From CAZDVQ01 sp964508975 (lineage in GTDB: Bacteria; Bacteroidota; Bacteroidia; Chitinophagales; Saprospiraceae), in assembly GCA_964508975.1 (NCBI GenBank), contig CAZDVQ010000001.1, positions 124,001 to 188,000 on the forward strand: a stretch of 64,000 bases of DNA, given 5' to 3'. Made by a program: the position numbers and the translations under genes. Position 1 is the stretch's first letter, and each line of letters opens with the position of its first letter. The notes under the pieces were generated by a model. That model made no database searches, was not told the origin of the DNA, and saw only the letters and a list, made by a program, of their open reading frames with translations. This document shows positions 50,061 through 58,420 of this stretch, in pieces.

Positions 50061-50456
50061 TTAGTTGAAGATACGAAATTCAATTTTGTGATTCATAATC
50101 AGAATTAAAATTGAACAAATATTTTTTTCAAGCAAATTTGCCGAAAACCTTGTTGCATCATCTTCTAATTTAAACCCTTTTAGTATTTCCTTTGAATTTT
50201 CAGCTTGGTAAAACACAACAACTGGAAATTCAAAAATATCAAAATCGAAATCAATATAAATATTATCTCTAATTAATTCCCGTTCAATAATATTTAAAAT
50301 TTCCGGATTTGAAATATCCGTTTTACGTTCTTCTGGTAATCTACGTTTTTTATACTCATCAGAAAATGAATAATTTTTGATTTCCTTTTTGAACCTTTGC
50401 ATAAAAACAGAAAAATCATTTTCAGTTCTTATTGAGTTTACAATTTCATTTTTCAT
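50061..50456 (-). CDS. Small acidic protein of unknown function
   Basis: 131 residues, no recognised family. The N-terminal half is helical and charged (DFSVFMQRFKKEIKNYSFSDEYKKRR); the centre has a strand-rich part (NIYIDFDFDIFEFPVVVFYQ) and the end is hydrophobic (SILILIMNHKIEFRIF). The ATG is preceded by A-rich DNA typical of Bacteroidota ribosome-binding regions. It is the first gene of the two-orphan unit at the edge of the island. Confidence 0.5.
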   Translation of the reverse strand: MKNEIVNSIRTENDFSVFMQRFKKEIKNYSFSDEYKKRRLPEERKTDISNPEILNIIERELIRDNIYIDFDFDIFEFPVVVFYQAENSKEILKGFKLEDDATRFSANLLEKNICSILILIMNHKIEFRIFN

Positions 50457-50779
50457 GTCGTTGTTTTTATTTAGTTTTTCATTTAATAAACGTAGTCTGT
50501 TGGGTTGTAACTGACTAGTACATCGCCCCCCCCTACCTTATTACGACTACAAATTTGTAAAGGCTTAATGGATGGAACAAGTAGCTTGTGTAGCGCAGCT
50601 TACCAACGATTGGTAAGCAGTAAGCAAAAGTAATGAAAACTTCAAAATATCAGTAACTTTTTTAACTAAATCTACAGGGCTTTTTTGCCCTAATTATTGT
50701 ATTTCGGAAGGCCTAAGCCTGCTCCTCTCTCCTCGTTCCTATCTCCTCTCTAACCACGGCAGCTTTGCTGCCGTGGCTC

Positions 50780-50892
50780 GCGCTAGTGATGCGGAGGCGT
50801 GGCCCGCAGGGCCAGACCCGCAGCGGGCCGAGCGAATAGCGAGCGCCGTAGCGTAACGGCGACGCGTAGCGGCGCAGCGCCCAAAAGAAAAA
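50780..50892 (-). repeat. GC-rich intergenic repeat
   Basis: Distal end gcgctagtgatgcgg, stem tggcccgcagggcca, core gggccgagcgaatagcgagc, then gtagcgtaacggcgacgcgtagc and edge cgcagcgcccaaaag. Confidence 0.85.
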
Positions 50893-50975
50893 ATGATGAA
50901 ATGAGCAATTGAGGCATAGCGTAACTGATAAAATGATTATTATAGCTAAAGCTGCCCAAATCGCCAAGAAGTGCT

Positions 50976-50983
50976 TACCTTTG
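50976..50983 (+). promoter_or_regulatory. -7 promoter element of the CCA-adding enzyme gene
   Basis: TACCTTTG followed by C, a perfect match to TAnnTTTGC; predicted start about 25 nt before the ATG. No -33 TTTG is seen at the usual distance. Confidence 0.5.
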
Positions 50984-51014
50984 CAGCCCTGTATTAAAGC
51001 CAGCTGCAAGATTC

Positions 51015-52430
51015 ATGTCATTTGAGATACTAGATAGCGAACGTCCGTTTTTGGAACTCATCGGGTTAGTGGCCGAGGAACTTGGGTTCCCCGCTTACCT
51101 CGTGGGCGGTTACGTGCGCGACCGTATCTTGGGCAGGCCCACCAAAGACATGGACGTGGTTTGCATCGGCGATGGCATCCGACTGGCCGAAGCCGTGGCT
51201 AAACGCTTGCCACACAAACCACCCGTGGCCGTTTTCAGTCGATTTGGTACGGCAATGTTCCGCAACGAAGACATGGATATCGAGTTTGTTGGAGCCCGAA
51301 AAGAGTCGTACAATAGCGATTCCCGCAAACCCGCCGTGCTACCTGGCTCGCTGGAAGATGACCAAAACCGCCGAGATTTTACCATCAACGCGCTGGCTAT
51401 CAGCTTGAACAAAGCCAATTTTGGCCAACTGGTGGACCCCTTTGACGGTGTGGGTGATCTAGCACGCAAGCTCATCCGTACGCCACTCGACCCAGATATT
51501 ACCTACTCCGACGACCCCCTGCGCATGATGCGAGCCATTCGTTTTGCCACGCAATTGGGTTATACCATCCACCCAGAGTCATTGGAAGCGATTAGCCGCA
51601 ACAGTGAACGCTTGAAAATCATCTCGCAGGAGCGTATATCGGTTGAGCTCGAGAAAATATTGCTGTCCCCTACCCCCTCTATTGGTTTAAGACTGTTGTT
51701 TGAAACAGGCTTGCTGCCTATTTTCTTGCCCGAACTAGCGGCAATGCACGGCGTTGAAACCGAGGAAGGCAAAGGCCACAAGGATAATTTTTACCATACC
51801 CTCCAGGTGGTTGACAATATTGCTCCCATGACCGACAACCTGTGGTTGCGCTGGGCCGCTTTGATGCACGATATTGGTAAACCCCGCACCAAGAAATTCG
51901 AAAAAGATACCGGCTGGAGTTTCCATGGGCATGAGGCCGTGGGCGAACGTATGGTGGGCAAGATTTTCCCACGCATGCGCCTGCCGCAAGACCATAAAAT
52001 GAAATACGTGCAGAAATTAGTCCGCCTGCACCAACGCCCCATCGCGCTGACGAAAGAAGAAATTACCGACTCGGCCGTGCGCCGCATCCTATTTGAAGCC
52101 GGGGAAGATATTGATGATTTGCTCACCCTTTGTACCGCTGATATTACCTCGCGGAACCCATACCGTGTGCAAAAATATTTAGCCAACTACGAGAAACTGA
52201 AGCTCCGCATCACAGAGGTGGAAGAAAAAGACCGACTGCGTTGTTGGCAGCCGCCTATATCGGGTGAGCTCATCATGGAAACCTTTGGGATTGGCCCTTC
52301 CAAGGAGGTTGGCCTCATCAAAACGGCTATCCGCGAGGCTATACTCGACGGTATTATTTCTAATGATTACGAGGCGGCACATGCCTTCATGTTGGAGCAA
52401 GGCAAAGCTTTAGGTTTGCACTTGGCTTAA
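51015..52430 (+). CDS. cca: CCA tRNA nucleotidyltransferase with HD domain
   Basis: 471 residues. The polymerase head has YLVGGYVRDRILGRPTKDMDVVCIGDG (G-G-x-V-R-D and D-x-D) and RRDFTINALAISLN, followed by FDGVGDLARKLIRTP, the DDPLRMMRAIRFATQLGY neck and ERISVELEKIL. The C-terminal half has the HD-type signature LRWAALMHDIGKPRTKKF and HGHEAVGERMV. The enzyme adds or repairs the CCA end of tRNAs; the HD domain suggests phosphohydrolase side activity, as in proteobacterial relatives. Its stop overlaps that of the convergent DUF1684 gene. Confidence 0.93.
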   Translation: MSFEILDSERPFLELIGLVAEELGFPAYLVGGYVRDRILGRPTKDMDVVCIGDGIRLAEAVAKRLPHKPPVAVFSRFGTAMFRNEDMDIEFVGARKESYNSDSRKPAVLPGSLEDDQNRRDFTINALAISLNKANFGQLVDPFDGVGDLARKLIRTPLDPDITYSDDPLRMMRAIRFATQLGYTIHPESLEAISRNSERLKIISQERISVELEKILLSPTPSIGLRLLFETGLLPIFLPELAAMHGVETEEGKGHKDNFYHTLQVVDNIAPMTDNLWLRWAALMHDIGKPRTKKFEKDTGWSFHGHEAVGERMVGKIFPRMRLPQDHKMKYVQKLVRLHQRPIALTKEEITDSAVRRILFEAGEDIDDLLTLCTADITSRNPYRVQKYLANYEKLKLRITEVEEKDRLRCWQPPISGELIMETFGIGPSKEVGLIKTAIREAILDGIISNDYEAAHAFMLEQGKALGLHLA

Positions 52431-53026
52431 TCGTGCTTGTACATGACCCCTGCCCGCACGGCAATTTTCATATCGTTTTCGCGGGGCGGAATAGGGCATG
52501 AGTATTTCTTGTTGTACGCACAATAGGGGTTATAGGCCTTGTTGAAATCTATCGTGATGGTATTCCCCTTCGGGATTCGGAGGTCGATGTAACGACCGCC
52601 GCCGTAGCTTTGCTCGCCGTTGGTTGCATCGGTAAAGGGGAAAAACAGGTAGTCCTCGTAGCCCGGCTTTTGCATTAAACCGAGGTTTTGATAGATGTTC
52701 ATGTGGAACGAGTCCTGGCCTATCGTAAAATCGACTGTACCGAAAACGCGGTACTCTGGCAATCTCTCGGTAGTGGTTTTCATTTTAAACCGACTGGTGT
52801 CCTGGGCGGGCGTAAACTTGGCCTCAACCCTGAATGTCTCATCCGCCTTGAAGAAAGGTAAACCTTTGAAGGTTGCGAAATCAGCTTCAGTCAATGGCGA
52901 TGTCTCGCGATTAGCGTATGATGCATTCATCTCCTTTTGGAAAGTCTTAATCTCTTTTTTGAAAGACTGGCCGAAAGCAAAGTTTAGATGGAACAAGGAA
53001 ATCCCTAGGAGTAGTATCTTTTGCAT
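52427..53026 (-). CDS. DUF1684 domain-containing exported protein
   Basis: 199 residues from the ATG giving MQKILLLGISLFHLNFAFGQ, a clean signal peptide; an alternative start 7 codons upstream overlaps the TonB receptor gene. The DUF1684 signature is the C-terminal YNPYCAYNKKYSCPIPPRENDMKIAVRAGV together with GRYIDLRIPKGNTITIDFNKA. The function is unknown, although this family often accompanies transport or binding proteins. It starts 10 bp after the receptor stop and is probably its downstream partner in one operon. Confidence 0.85.
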   Translation of the reverse strand: MQKILLLGISLFHLNFAFGQSFKKEIKTFQKEMNASYANRETSPLTEADFATFKGLPFFKADETFRVEAKFTPAQDTSRFKMKTTTERLPEYRVFGTVDFTIGQDSFHMNIYQNLGLMQKPGYEDYLFFPFTDATNGEQSYGGGRYIDLRIPKGNTITIDFNKAYNPYCAYNKKYSCPIPPRENDMKIAVRAGVMYKHD

Positions 53027-53036
53027 GAGGAATTGT

Positions 53037-55628
53037 TTAAAAATCAACCCGCAAACGAATATTTATCCGCCTGGAGGTCAAGTAATTAGGAATGGCGTAA
53101 TAGGTATTGTAAAAGTCTTTCACCCAGGTGTTGGATGCTGCGTTTGAAACCTGCATCAAGTTAAACACCTCGGCGCTGAGCCAGATACTTTGGAAACCTT
53201 TGAAAAAAGCCTTGGGCTGGCTGCCGGGGTGCCGTTTTTCGAAAAGGGCCTTGTTCCAGATGGAGGCCGAAAAACCAATATCAATCCTGTGATACGCGGA
53301 AAAACGGTAAGAGTTGCGGTACACTTCGTTGCCTTTGGGCGTACCAAATGGCAGGCCCGTACCCACGGTCAAAGCCAAGTTAACCTTGGCCCAGGGTGCC
53401 TTGGGCAAATAATCTTGGAAGAACATCGACATGATCATCAACTGGTCGGTAGGGCGAGGTACATCGCGCACCACGTAACCATCGGCTTGGCCTAGGTCGC
53501 GGCGCATGTGCACCGTGTCGATGAAGCGCTCGCGGGCACGCAAGAACGAGAGGTTAATCCATGATTCAGCATCTTTAACTAGTTCGCCGTTTAAGCGGAG
53601 GTCGATACCGGCCACATAGCCATCTGCTTTATTTTCGCCGTAATAGCGGATGCGCACGTTTTCGAGGTCGAAAGGCACGAGGTCCCAGAGGTGCTTGTAA
53701 TAACCCTCGGTGATAAACTTAAAGGGGCGGTTAAACATGCGGAAACCCACCACCATACCCGCCACGATATGCGCTGATTTTTGCGCGCGCAAGCTGGTAT
53801 TAATTTGGCCTTGTTGGTTCCTCAACTCGCGGTAAAAAGGCGGTTGGTAATAGGCGCCGCCAGCTAGTTTGAAAGTTAGGTTGTCAACGTCATCAAGGGT
53901 ATCGCGTTCAATGCGGCGGGGCGAGTAGTAAATTTGCAGGCGGGGCGAGAACACCAGTTCTTTGTTCAAATCCCAGTAGGTTGCCCGAACTCCAGCGTTA
54001 ACCCGAAGGTTGTGCTTGGCGTTTTTGAGCGACCATGAATCTTCAAAGAAAGCAGCTACCCGGTTTGAGCTCAAGTTGATGTTGGTTTTCACCACGTTGG
54101 GGAACGTAAGGTTGTTGTTAGCCGAGGGAATGCCGTTATCGTAAGGCAGCGTGTAACCCAGCGAGTCGACGCGTTCCCATTCTTTCAGCTCGTCGTTTAT
54201 TACCTCGTGTTTGTATTGTAGGCCCCAGCTTAGGAGATGGTCGTTGGTGCGGGTTTCCAGCTTGTCGCCATCGAGGTAGAGCTTTGCATTTTTGAGGTCG
54301 AGTTGCCCTCTGAGTTCTGTATTCGATACCGTAGCCGTGAGGAAGTTGCGGATAAACTGGTGGGTTTCGCCGTAACCGAGTGTACCGATTACCTCGCCAA
54401 AATTGTCCTCGCCGAGGCTGGTTTGCACTTCTTCGAGTCGATAATATGAAATAATGTCAAAGCGTTCGTTTTCACGGGTTTGGAACACCGAGCTCATGAG
54501 CCTGAAACGCAGGTTTTCTTTTGGAGTGTAATTGAGGCCAATCCCCGAGAAATAGTTGGTAAAATCGTCCACTTCCTCGCCTTCAAACACGGCGGTGAGT
54601 CGGATAGCAAAGTTAAATAAGCCAGTGGTCGTGCTCAAGTCGCGTGGCACCAGTGTAAATTTGTTTAGGTTGTAGTTACCCAGCCATTCAATTTGCCAGT
54701 GTTTGTTGATATCATAGCTCAAGTTGGCTTGTAAATCCACGAAAACGGGAGCATATTCCCCTTGCAAATCGCGAGAATCCAAAAGATACTTGGTGGTTTT
54801 ATAGCGGGCGCCAAACAGGTAGCTGAGGCGTTCTGGGTTCGATGATTTTTGACCTTTTTTCTTGATAGCCCCTTCAATATGTGCCGAGGCACCGAGTAAA
54901 CTACCCTCTGCTGAGGCAGCAAACTTAGTGGGGCGTTTGTAGTAAACATCCAATACCGACGACATTTTATCGCCGTAGCGGGCCGAGAAACCGCCCGTAG
55001 AAAAGGTAAAAGCGCGGGTTAGGTTAGGATTTGGGAAAGTCAAACCTTCTTGCTGGCTATTGCGGATAAGGAAGGGGCGATAAATTTCAAAACCGTTCAC
55101 GTAAACCAGGTTTTCGTCGTAGTTACCGCCACGTACCGAGTATTGCGAGCTGAGTTCGCCGCCAGGTCCAGCCGATACACCAGGGGCAAGGTATTGCAGC
55201 ATTTGCTCCAAACTACCCGAGGGGTTTGGAAAGCGTTCAATTTCCTTTGGGGTAATGACTAGGCCATCTACTTCCGAGCGGGAGAGCTCGTCGTAAACCT
55301 CAATCACATCCATTTGAAGGCTCTCCATCTCGATGTTGAGCTTGATAATCTCGGCGGTATTGAGGCGCATTTTTCGCTTCATTTGCTGTAGGCCAACGTA
55401 AGAGTAAATCAAGGTAACATCTTGATTAGCAGGGACAATTACAGTATAGTCGCCTTCCTCATTGGTGCTAGTACCAAGGCCAGTGCCTTCAATTTGGATG
55501 GTAGCGCCAATCACGGGCTCGCCATCGGGCGTGATGACGGTACCAACGACGGTGGCTGTTTGTTGGGCGTTAGATTGGGCGGTCCAAAGCAAAGCTAGCA
55601 GCAGGGAGAATATTTTCCAGTTTTTCAT
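53037..55628 (-). CDS. TonB-dependent outer-membrane receptor
   Basis: 863 residues with a signal peptide (MKNWKIFSLLLALLWTAQSNAQ). The first domain is a carboxypeptidase-regulatory-like barrel (VVGTVITPDGEPVIGATIQIEGTGLGTSTNEEGDYTV), followed by a plug domain (VITPKEIERFPNPSGSLEQMLQYLAPGV...SQYSVRGGNYDENLVYVNGFEIYRP) and a beta barrel with the ending RRINIRLRVDF, a C-terminal aromatic. The shape fits small-molecule or metal transport, not SusC, because no SusD gene follows and the protein is under 900 residues. The ATG before the signal peptide is used. An operator-like repeat array lies directly upstream. Confidence 0.92.
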   Translation of the reverse strand: MKNWKIFSLLLALLWTAQSNAQQTATVVGTVITPDGEPVIGATIQIEGTGLGTSTNEEGDYTVIVPANQDVTLIYSYVGLQQMKRKMRLNTAEIIKLNIEMESLQMDVIEVYDELSRSEVDGLVITPKEIERFPNPSGSLEQMLQYLAPGVSAGPGGELSSQYSVRGGNYDENLVYVNGFEIYRPFLIRNSQQEGLTFPNPNLTRAFTFSTGGFSARYGDKMSSVLDVYYKRPTKFAASAEGSLLGASAHIEGAIKKKGQKSSNPERLSYLFGARYKTTKYLLDSRDLQGEYAPVFVDLQANLSYDINKHWQIEWLGNYNLNKFTLVPRDLSTTTGLFNFAIRLTAVFEGEEVDDFTNYFSGIGLNYTPKENLRFRLMSSVFQTRENERFDIISYYRLEEVQTSLGEDNFGEVIGTLGYGETHQFIRNFLTATVSNTELRGQLDLKNAKLYLDGDKLETRTNDHLLSWGLQYKHEVINDELKEWERVDSLGYTLPYDNGIPSANNNLTFPNVVKTNINLSSNRVAAFFEDSWSLKNAKHNLRVNAGVRATYWDLNKELVFSPRLQIYYSPRRIERDTLDDVDNLTFKLAGGAYYQPPFYRELRNQQGQINTSLRAQKSAHIVAGMVVGFRMFNRPFKFITEGYYKHLWDLVPFDLENVRIRYYGENKADGYVAGIDLRLNGELVKDAESWINLSFLRARERFIDTVHMRRDLGQADGYVVRDVPRPTDQLMIMSMFFQDYLPKAPWAKVNLALTVGTGLPFGTPKGNEVYRNSYRFSAYHRIDIGFSASIWNKALFEKRHPGSQPKAFFKGFQSIWLSAEVFNLMQVSNAASNTWVKDFYNTYYAIPNYLTSRRINIRLRVDF

Positions 55629-55649
55629 GCGGTCGGATAAATCAAAAAA

Positions 55650-55723
55650 CAAAAGTACTTAAATTTAGCCTTATGGCTAAATTTGGGTAAAAATGGCTAA
55701 AATTTGCTGAAGGCTAAAATTTG
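55650..55723 (-). promoter_or_regulatory. Promoter and operator array of the TonB receptor operon
   Basis: Minus strand -7 element TACTTTTG (55650-55657) overlaps the position just downstream of a perfect inverted repeat AAATTTAGCC-N4-GGCTAAATTT (55661-55684). Two further direct copies of the half-site GGCTAAAATTTG follow at 55695 and 55712. Four half-sites in 60 bp around the promoter strongly suggest binding of a regulator. Confidence 0.65.
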
Positions 55724-55770
55724 CTACATCACCTAAAACGCTAAAAAGCAAAAAAAGCAAAAAATTATTT

Positions 55771-55880
55771 GGGCGTGCCCCTCGCGATGCTCGGGTCGCC
55801 ACCCTCCGCGCTCGCTGTTCGCTCGGTGCCTGCGGCACTGGCCGCTGCGCGGCCACGCTCCGGTCGGCTCACGCAAGGGC
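55771..55880 (+). repeat. GC-rich intergenic repeat
   Basis: Edge tttgggcgtgcccctcgcg, core gcgctcgctgttcgctcggtgc, stems gtgcctgcggcac and ggccgctgcgcggcc, distal end ggctcacgcaag. Confidence 0.8.
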
Positions 55881-55889
55881 CCCTGCGCT

Positions 55890-56037
55890 AGGTGCCCGGT
55901 TGCCCGAAGGGCTCCGCAAAGGAACGCAGTGACTGCGCGAACGCTGCGCCAAAGGCGCAGGTGCGTAGCACCGAGGTGAATAGCCGAGCCTGGAGGGGAC
56001 CGGCGACCGCCCCCGGCGGGCGCAGCGCCCAAAAAAA
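55890..56037 (-). repeat. GC-rich intergenic repeat, second copy in tail-to-tail arrangement
   Basis: Contains degenerate core ccgaggtgaatagccgagcc and the edge ccgcccccggcgggcgcagc then gcccaaaaaa. The last 30 bases are identical to the remnant at 58341-58370. Confidence 0.7.
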
Positions 56038-56113
56038 GACAAAAAACTTGAAAAAACTTATGTTCCTATATTTTTTTAGCATAGGCGATTGTAGAACCAA
56101 AAAAATTACTAAC

Positions 56114-56144
56114 TTTGTATAATAAGACTCTCTACTTACTTTTA
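56114..56144 (+). promoter_or_regulatory. Promoter of the glycosyltransferase/radical SAM operon
   Basis: TTTG, 19 bases, TACTTTTA (one mismatch from TAnnTTTG). The expected transcript start is near 56151, at or just before the start-codon candidates, implying a very short leader. Confidence 0.5.
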
Positions 56145-56148
56145 CATT

Positions 56149-57180
56149 TTGCGAATATTGGACACCTCTATAAAAATAAGGGTTGTGGTACCCGCCTACA
56201 ACTGCGAACATACCATCCGCCCATGCATTGATGCATTGCTTGAATCTCTTCGTGCAATTGAAAACCCCTGGGAACTAATCATCGTAAACAATGGGCGAAA
56301 CGAGGGCTTAGCAAATCTACTAGACGGCTATGATTTAAACATAATTTCAAGGACAGCATACGCTAGCGCGGCATATGCCCGAAATGAAGGCACAAGCGGT
56401 TTTGATGAAGGCGTGATTGTATTTGTTGATAGCGATGTGGTTTGTGAAAAAATGTGTGTAGCTAGGCTAATTGCTCCAGTATTGAAAGGTAGTTGTGCCG
56501 CCACCATTGGCAATTACACTACAAATGTTGAGGGGCTTAGTTTCGCCCAGCAATACAAACAACTATACATCCATCATGTGTATGCTCGAGAAAACCAGGC
56601 CATAAAAAACGATTTTTGGACAGCCATTTCAGCCATTGATGCAAGGGTTTTCCATCAAATAGGCGGCTTTGACAAACGGTTTAAAGGCGCTAATGGCGAG
56701 GATCAAGAATTAGGCATCAGGCTTACTAGGGCGGGCTATGAAGTTAAATCTGTACCATCAGCCAATGGCCAACATCTACATGGCTACACCATTTGGGGGA
56801 TTATAAAAAACGACTACTACAAAGGGCTGACCGCTTTAAAAAATAGTATTAATAACCAGGTACCATTATCGGACAACCGCCATGCAAAAGGCAAAGATAT
56901 CCTTGCCGTTGCCCTAGCTGTTTTCATGGTTTCTTGCTTAGCACTAAGCTTGTTCAATGTTGTTTTTTTATGGATTAGCCTCTTTCTTTTGGTGCTTTGG
57001 TTTTACCAAAGGATCAAATTGCACGTTGTACTATTGAAATCAGGAGGCTTGATATTCTGGTTAAAATCCCTGGGCTTGATCATCGTTTTAGATTGGGTCC
57101 GCTTCATTGCTGTAGCAAGCAGAATTAAACCTTTATTGGGCAAAATATTCCACCTTAAAAACTTGAAACATGGAAAATAA
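56149..57180 (+). CDS. Glycosyltransferase family 2 protein
   Basis: Up to 343 residues. The GT-A fold opens with IRVVVPAYNCEHTIRPCIDALLES, followed by WELIIVNNGRNEGL and the DxD-type VIVFVDSDVVCE. The acceptor part has FWTAISAIDARVFHQIGGFDKRFKGANGEDQELGIRL (the E-D acidic motif). Two hydrophobic helices lie near residues 248-285, anchoring it to the membrane. No ATG is available at the N-terminus; the frame starts with TTG (56149 or 56158), or possibly GTG. The 3' end overlaps the radical SAM gene by 11 bp, so the pair is translationally coupled. The sugar and acceptor are unknown. Confidence 0.8.
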   Translation: MRILDTSIKIRVVVPAYNCEHTIRPCIDALLESLRAIENPWELIIVNNGRNEGLANLLDGYDLNIISRTAYASAAYARNEGTSGFDEGVIVFVDSDVVCEKMCVARLIAPVLKGSCAATIGNYTTNVEGLSFAQQYKQLYIHHVYARENQAIKNDFWTAISAIDARVFHQIGGFDKRFKGANGEDQELGIRLTRAGYEVKSVPSANGQHLHGYTIWGIIKNDYYKGLTALKNSINNQVPLSDNRHAKGKDILAVALAVFMVSCLALSLFNVVFLWISLFLLVLWFYQRIKLHVVLLKSGGLIFWLKSLGLIIVLDWVRFIAVASRIKPLLGKIFHLKNLKHGK

Positions 57181-58273
57181 ATTATTGCACAAGCTTAATG
57201 CAGCCCGTAAGCTATTTAGCCCGGGAGCTCAAAAGCCTATCTACCTGCTCAACTTTGTGACCAACAGCTGTAATGCAGCATGTGCACATTGCTTTTATTG
57301 GGAAGAATTGAACACCAACAAACGAGAAGAATTAACGGTAGAAGAACACCGTAAAGTAGCCCAATCACTGGGTTCTATGTTCCAAGTTACCTTCACAGGC
57401 GGTAGCCCCGAATTGCGGAAGGACCTACCCGAAATTGTGTACGAGTACTATAAATACTGCCGACCAAGCAACATGACGTTTTGTATGTTAGGCTACAACA
57501 CAGCTAGAATTGTTGAGCACGTTGAGCGAATGCTTGAAATGTGCAAAGGACAACAAATAACCATCGGTATCTCGCTGGATGGCTTAGGCGCAGAACACGA
57601 TGAATACAGAAAGCTCAAAGGCTTGTTTGATAACGTTGTAAAAACGATTGCTGCTTTAAACGAAATTCAACAGCGTTACCCCAACCTGAGGATAGCCATT
57701 GGCATGGTAGTACACGGCTTGAATATTGAAAAAGTAGAAAACTCAGCCTTATGGGTAAGGGAAAATTTGAAAGTTGACATCCTCAAGCCTATACTGGTCA
57801 GGGGCAATCCTCTTGACCCAGAAACAAGGAATGACGACTGTATCAGCATCTATGATAAAATTGTGGAGCGCGACAGACAGTGGCTTCTAGATGCAGACCT
57901 GCGGACCATGAATTTAATTGATAAGGTAATTGTGGCTAAAGAAAATGTACAGCGGGGATTAATCCAAAATATCAGTCAACATGGCAAGCATGAAATTGTA
58001 TGCAGTGGTGGCAGAGAAACAGCGGTGATGTATCCTTCTGGAGATATAGCAGGTTGCGAAATGAGAGATGATGTGCTGGGGAATGTGAGAAAGGCTAATT
58101 ATCAGTTTTCTGATATCTGGTTTTCAACACAAGCTAAGCAATTTAGAGACACCGTAGGCAAGGTAGATGCCTGTAACGGTTGCTATCATCACTGTTTTAT
58201 AAGCCCTGCTATATTCAGAACTCCAGCCATGTGGCCACGGGTGGCTAAATCTATTTTATCCCTAAATAAATAA
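57170..58273 (+). CDS. Radical SAM protein with SPASM-type C-terminal cysteines
   Basis: 367 residues. The radical SAM cluster motif is CNAACAHC (Cys 34, 38, 41). It is followed by the glycine-rich FTGGSPELRKDLPEI, and the core beta strands include TIGISLDGLGAEHDEYR. The C-terminal region holds further cysteines (VCSGGRE, AGCEMRDD, then VDACNGCYHHC) in the order of a SPASM or twitch auxiliary Fe-S cluster. Such enzymes modify peptides or sugars. No small precursor peptide gene is seen next to it, so a peptide target cannot be named; because of the overlapping glycosyltransferase gene a glycan or lipid-linked target is possible. Confidence 0.85.
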   Translation: MENKLLHKLNAARKLFSPGAQKPIYLLNFVTNSCNAACAHCFYWEELNTNKREELTVEEHRKVAQSLGSMFQVTFTGGSPELRKDLPEIVYEYYKYCRPSNMTFCMLGYNTARIVEHVERMLEMCKGQQITIGISLDGLGAEHDEYRKLKGLFDNVVKTIAALNEIQQRYPNLRIAIGMVVHGLNIEKVENSALWVRENLKVDILKPILVRGNPLDPETRNDDCISIYDKIVERDRQWLLDADLRTMNLIDKVIVAKENVQRGLIQNISQHGKHEIVCSGGRETAVMYPSGDIAGCEMRDDVLGNVRKANYQFSDIWFSTQAKQFRDTVGKVDACNGCYHHCFISPAIFRTPAMWPRVAKSILSLNK

Positions 58274-58340
58274 ACGCATTATTAATTTATAGTTCAATGG
58301 CTTACACGGTTTAGTTAATCAAGGCTATTCTCGTAAAATA

Positions 58341-58370
58341 CCGCCCCCGGCGGGCGCAGCGCCCAAAAAA
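58341..58370 (-). repeat. Remnant of a GC-rich repeat
   Basis: Only the edge is kept: ccgcccccggcgggcgcagc followed by gcccaaaaaa, identical over 30 bases to the end of the copy at 55890-56037. It shows that the edge can exist without the core. Confidence 0.75.
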
Positions 58371-58420
58371 TCAAACTTCAATTTGCTCGCGCTTGCGTAA
58401 CTTCGCACAAACTTTTTCCC

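Larger units (their letters stand above)
50457..51014. other. 558-bp gene-free stretch between the island and cca
   Basis: Contains an AT-rich unique part, a run of eight C (50526-50533), a perfect 10-bp-arm hairpin (ccacggcagc ttt gctgccgtgg, 50754-50776), one GC-rich family repeat and the cca promoter element. A 98-codon minus-strand frame across it is an artefact of the repeat. Confidence 0.65.
55629..56148. other. 520-bp gene-free stretch between divergent TonB receptor and glycosyltransferase genes
   Basis: Holds the operator array, two GC-rich repeats in opposite orientation and the glycosyltransferase promoter. Long frames on both strands across the repeats have arginine/alanine-rich, repeat-derived translations and are not genes. 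Confidence 0.65.

Noticed and set aside
50713..51009. 98-codon minus-strand frame upstream of cca
   Set aside because: Most of it reads through a GC-rich repeat and would cover the cca promoter element.
55733..56211. Two overlapping minus-strand frames of about 100 codons
   Set aside because: They translate the repeat pair and the glycosyltransferase promoter; composition is repeat-derived.
56149..58273. Mycofactocin-type cluster
   Set aside because: GT2 plus radical SAM would fit, but there is no precursor peptide, no MftB-like protein and no dehydrogenase nearby.
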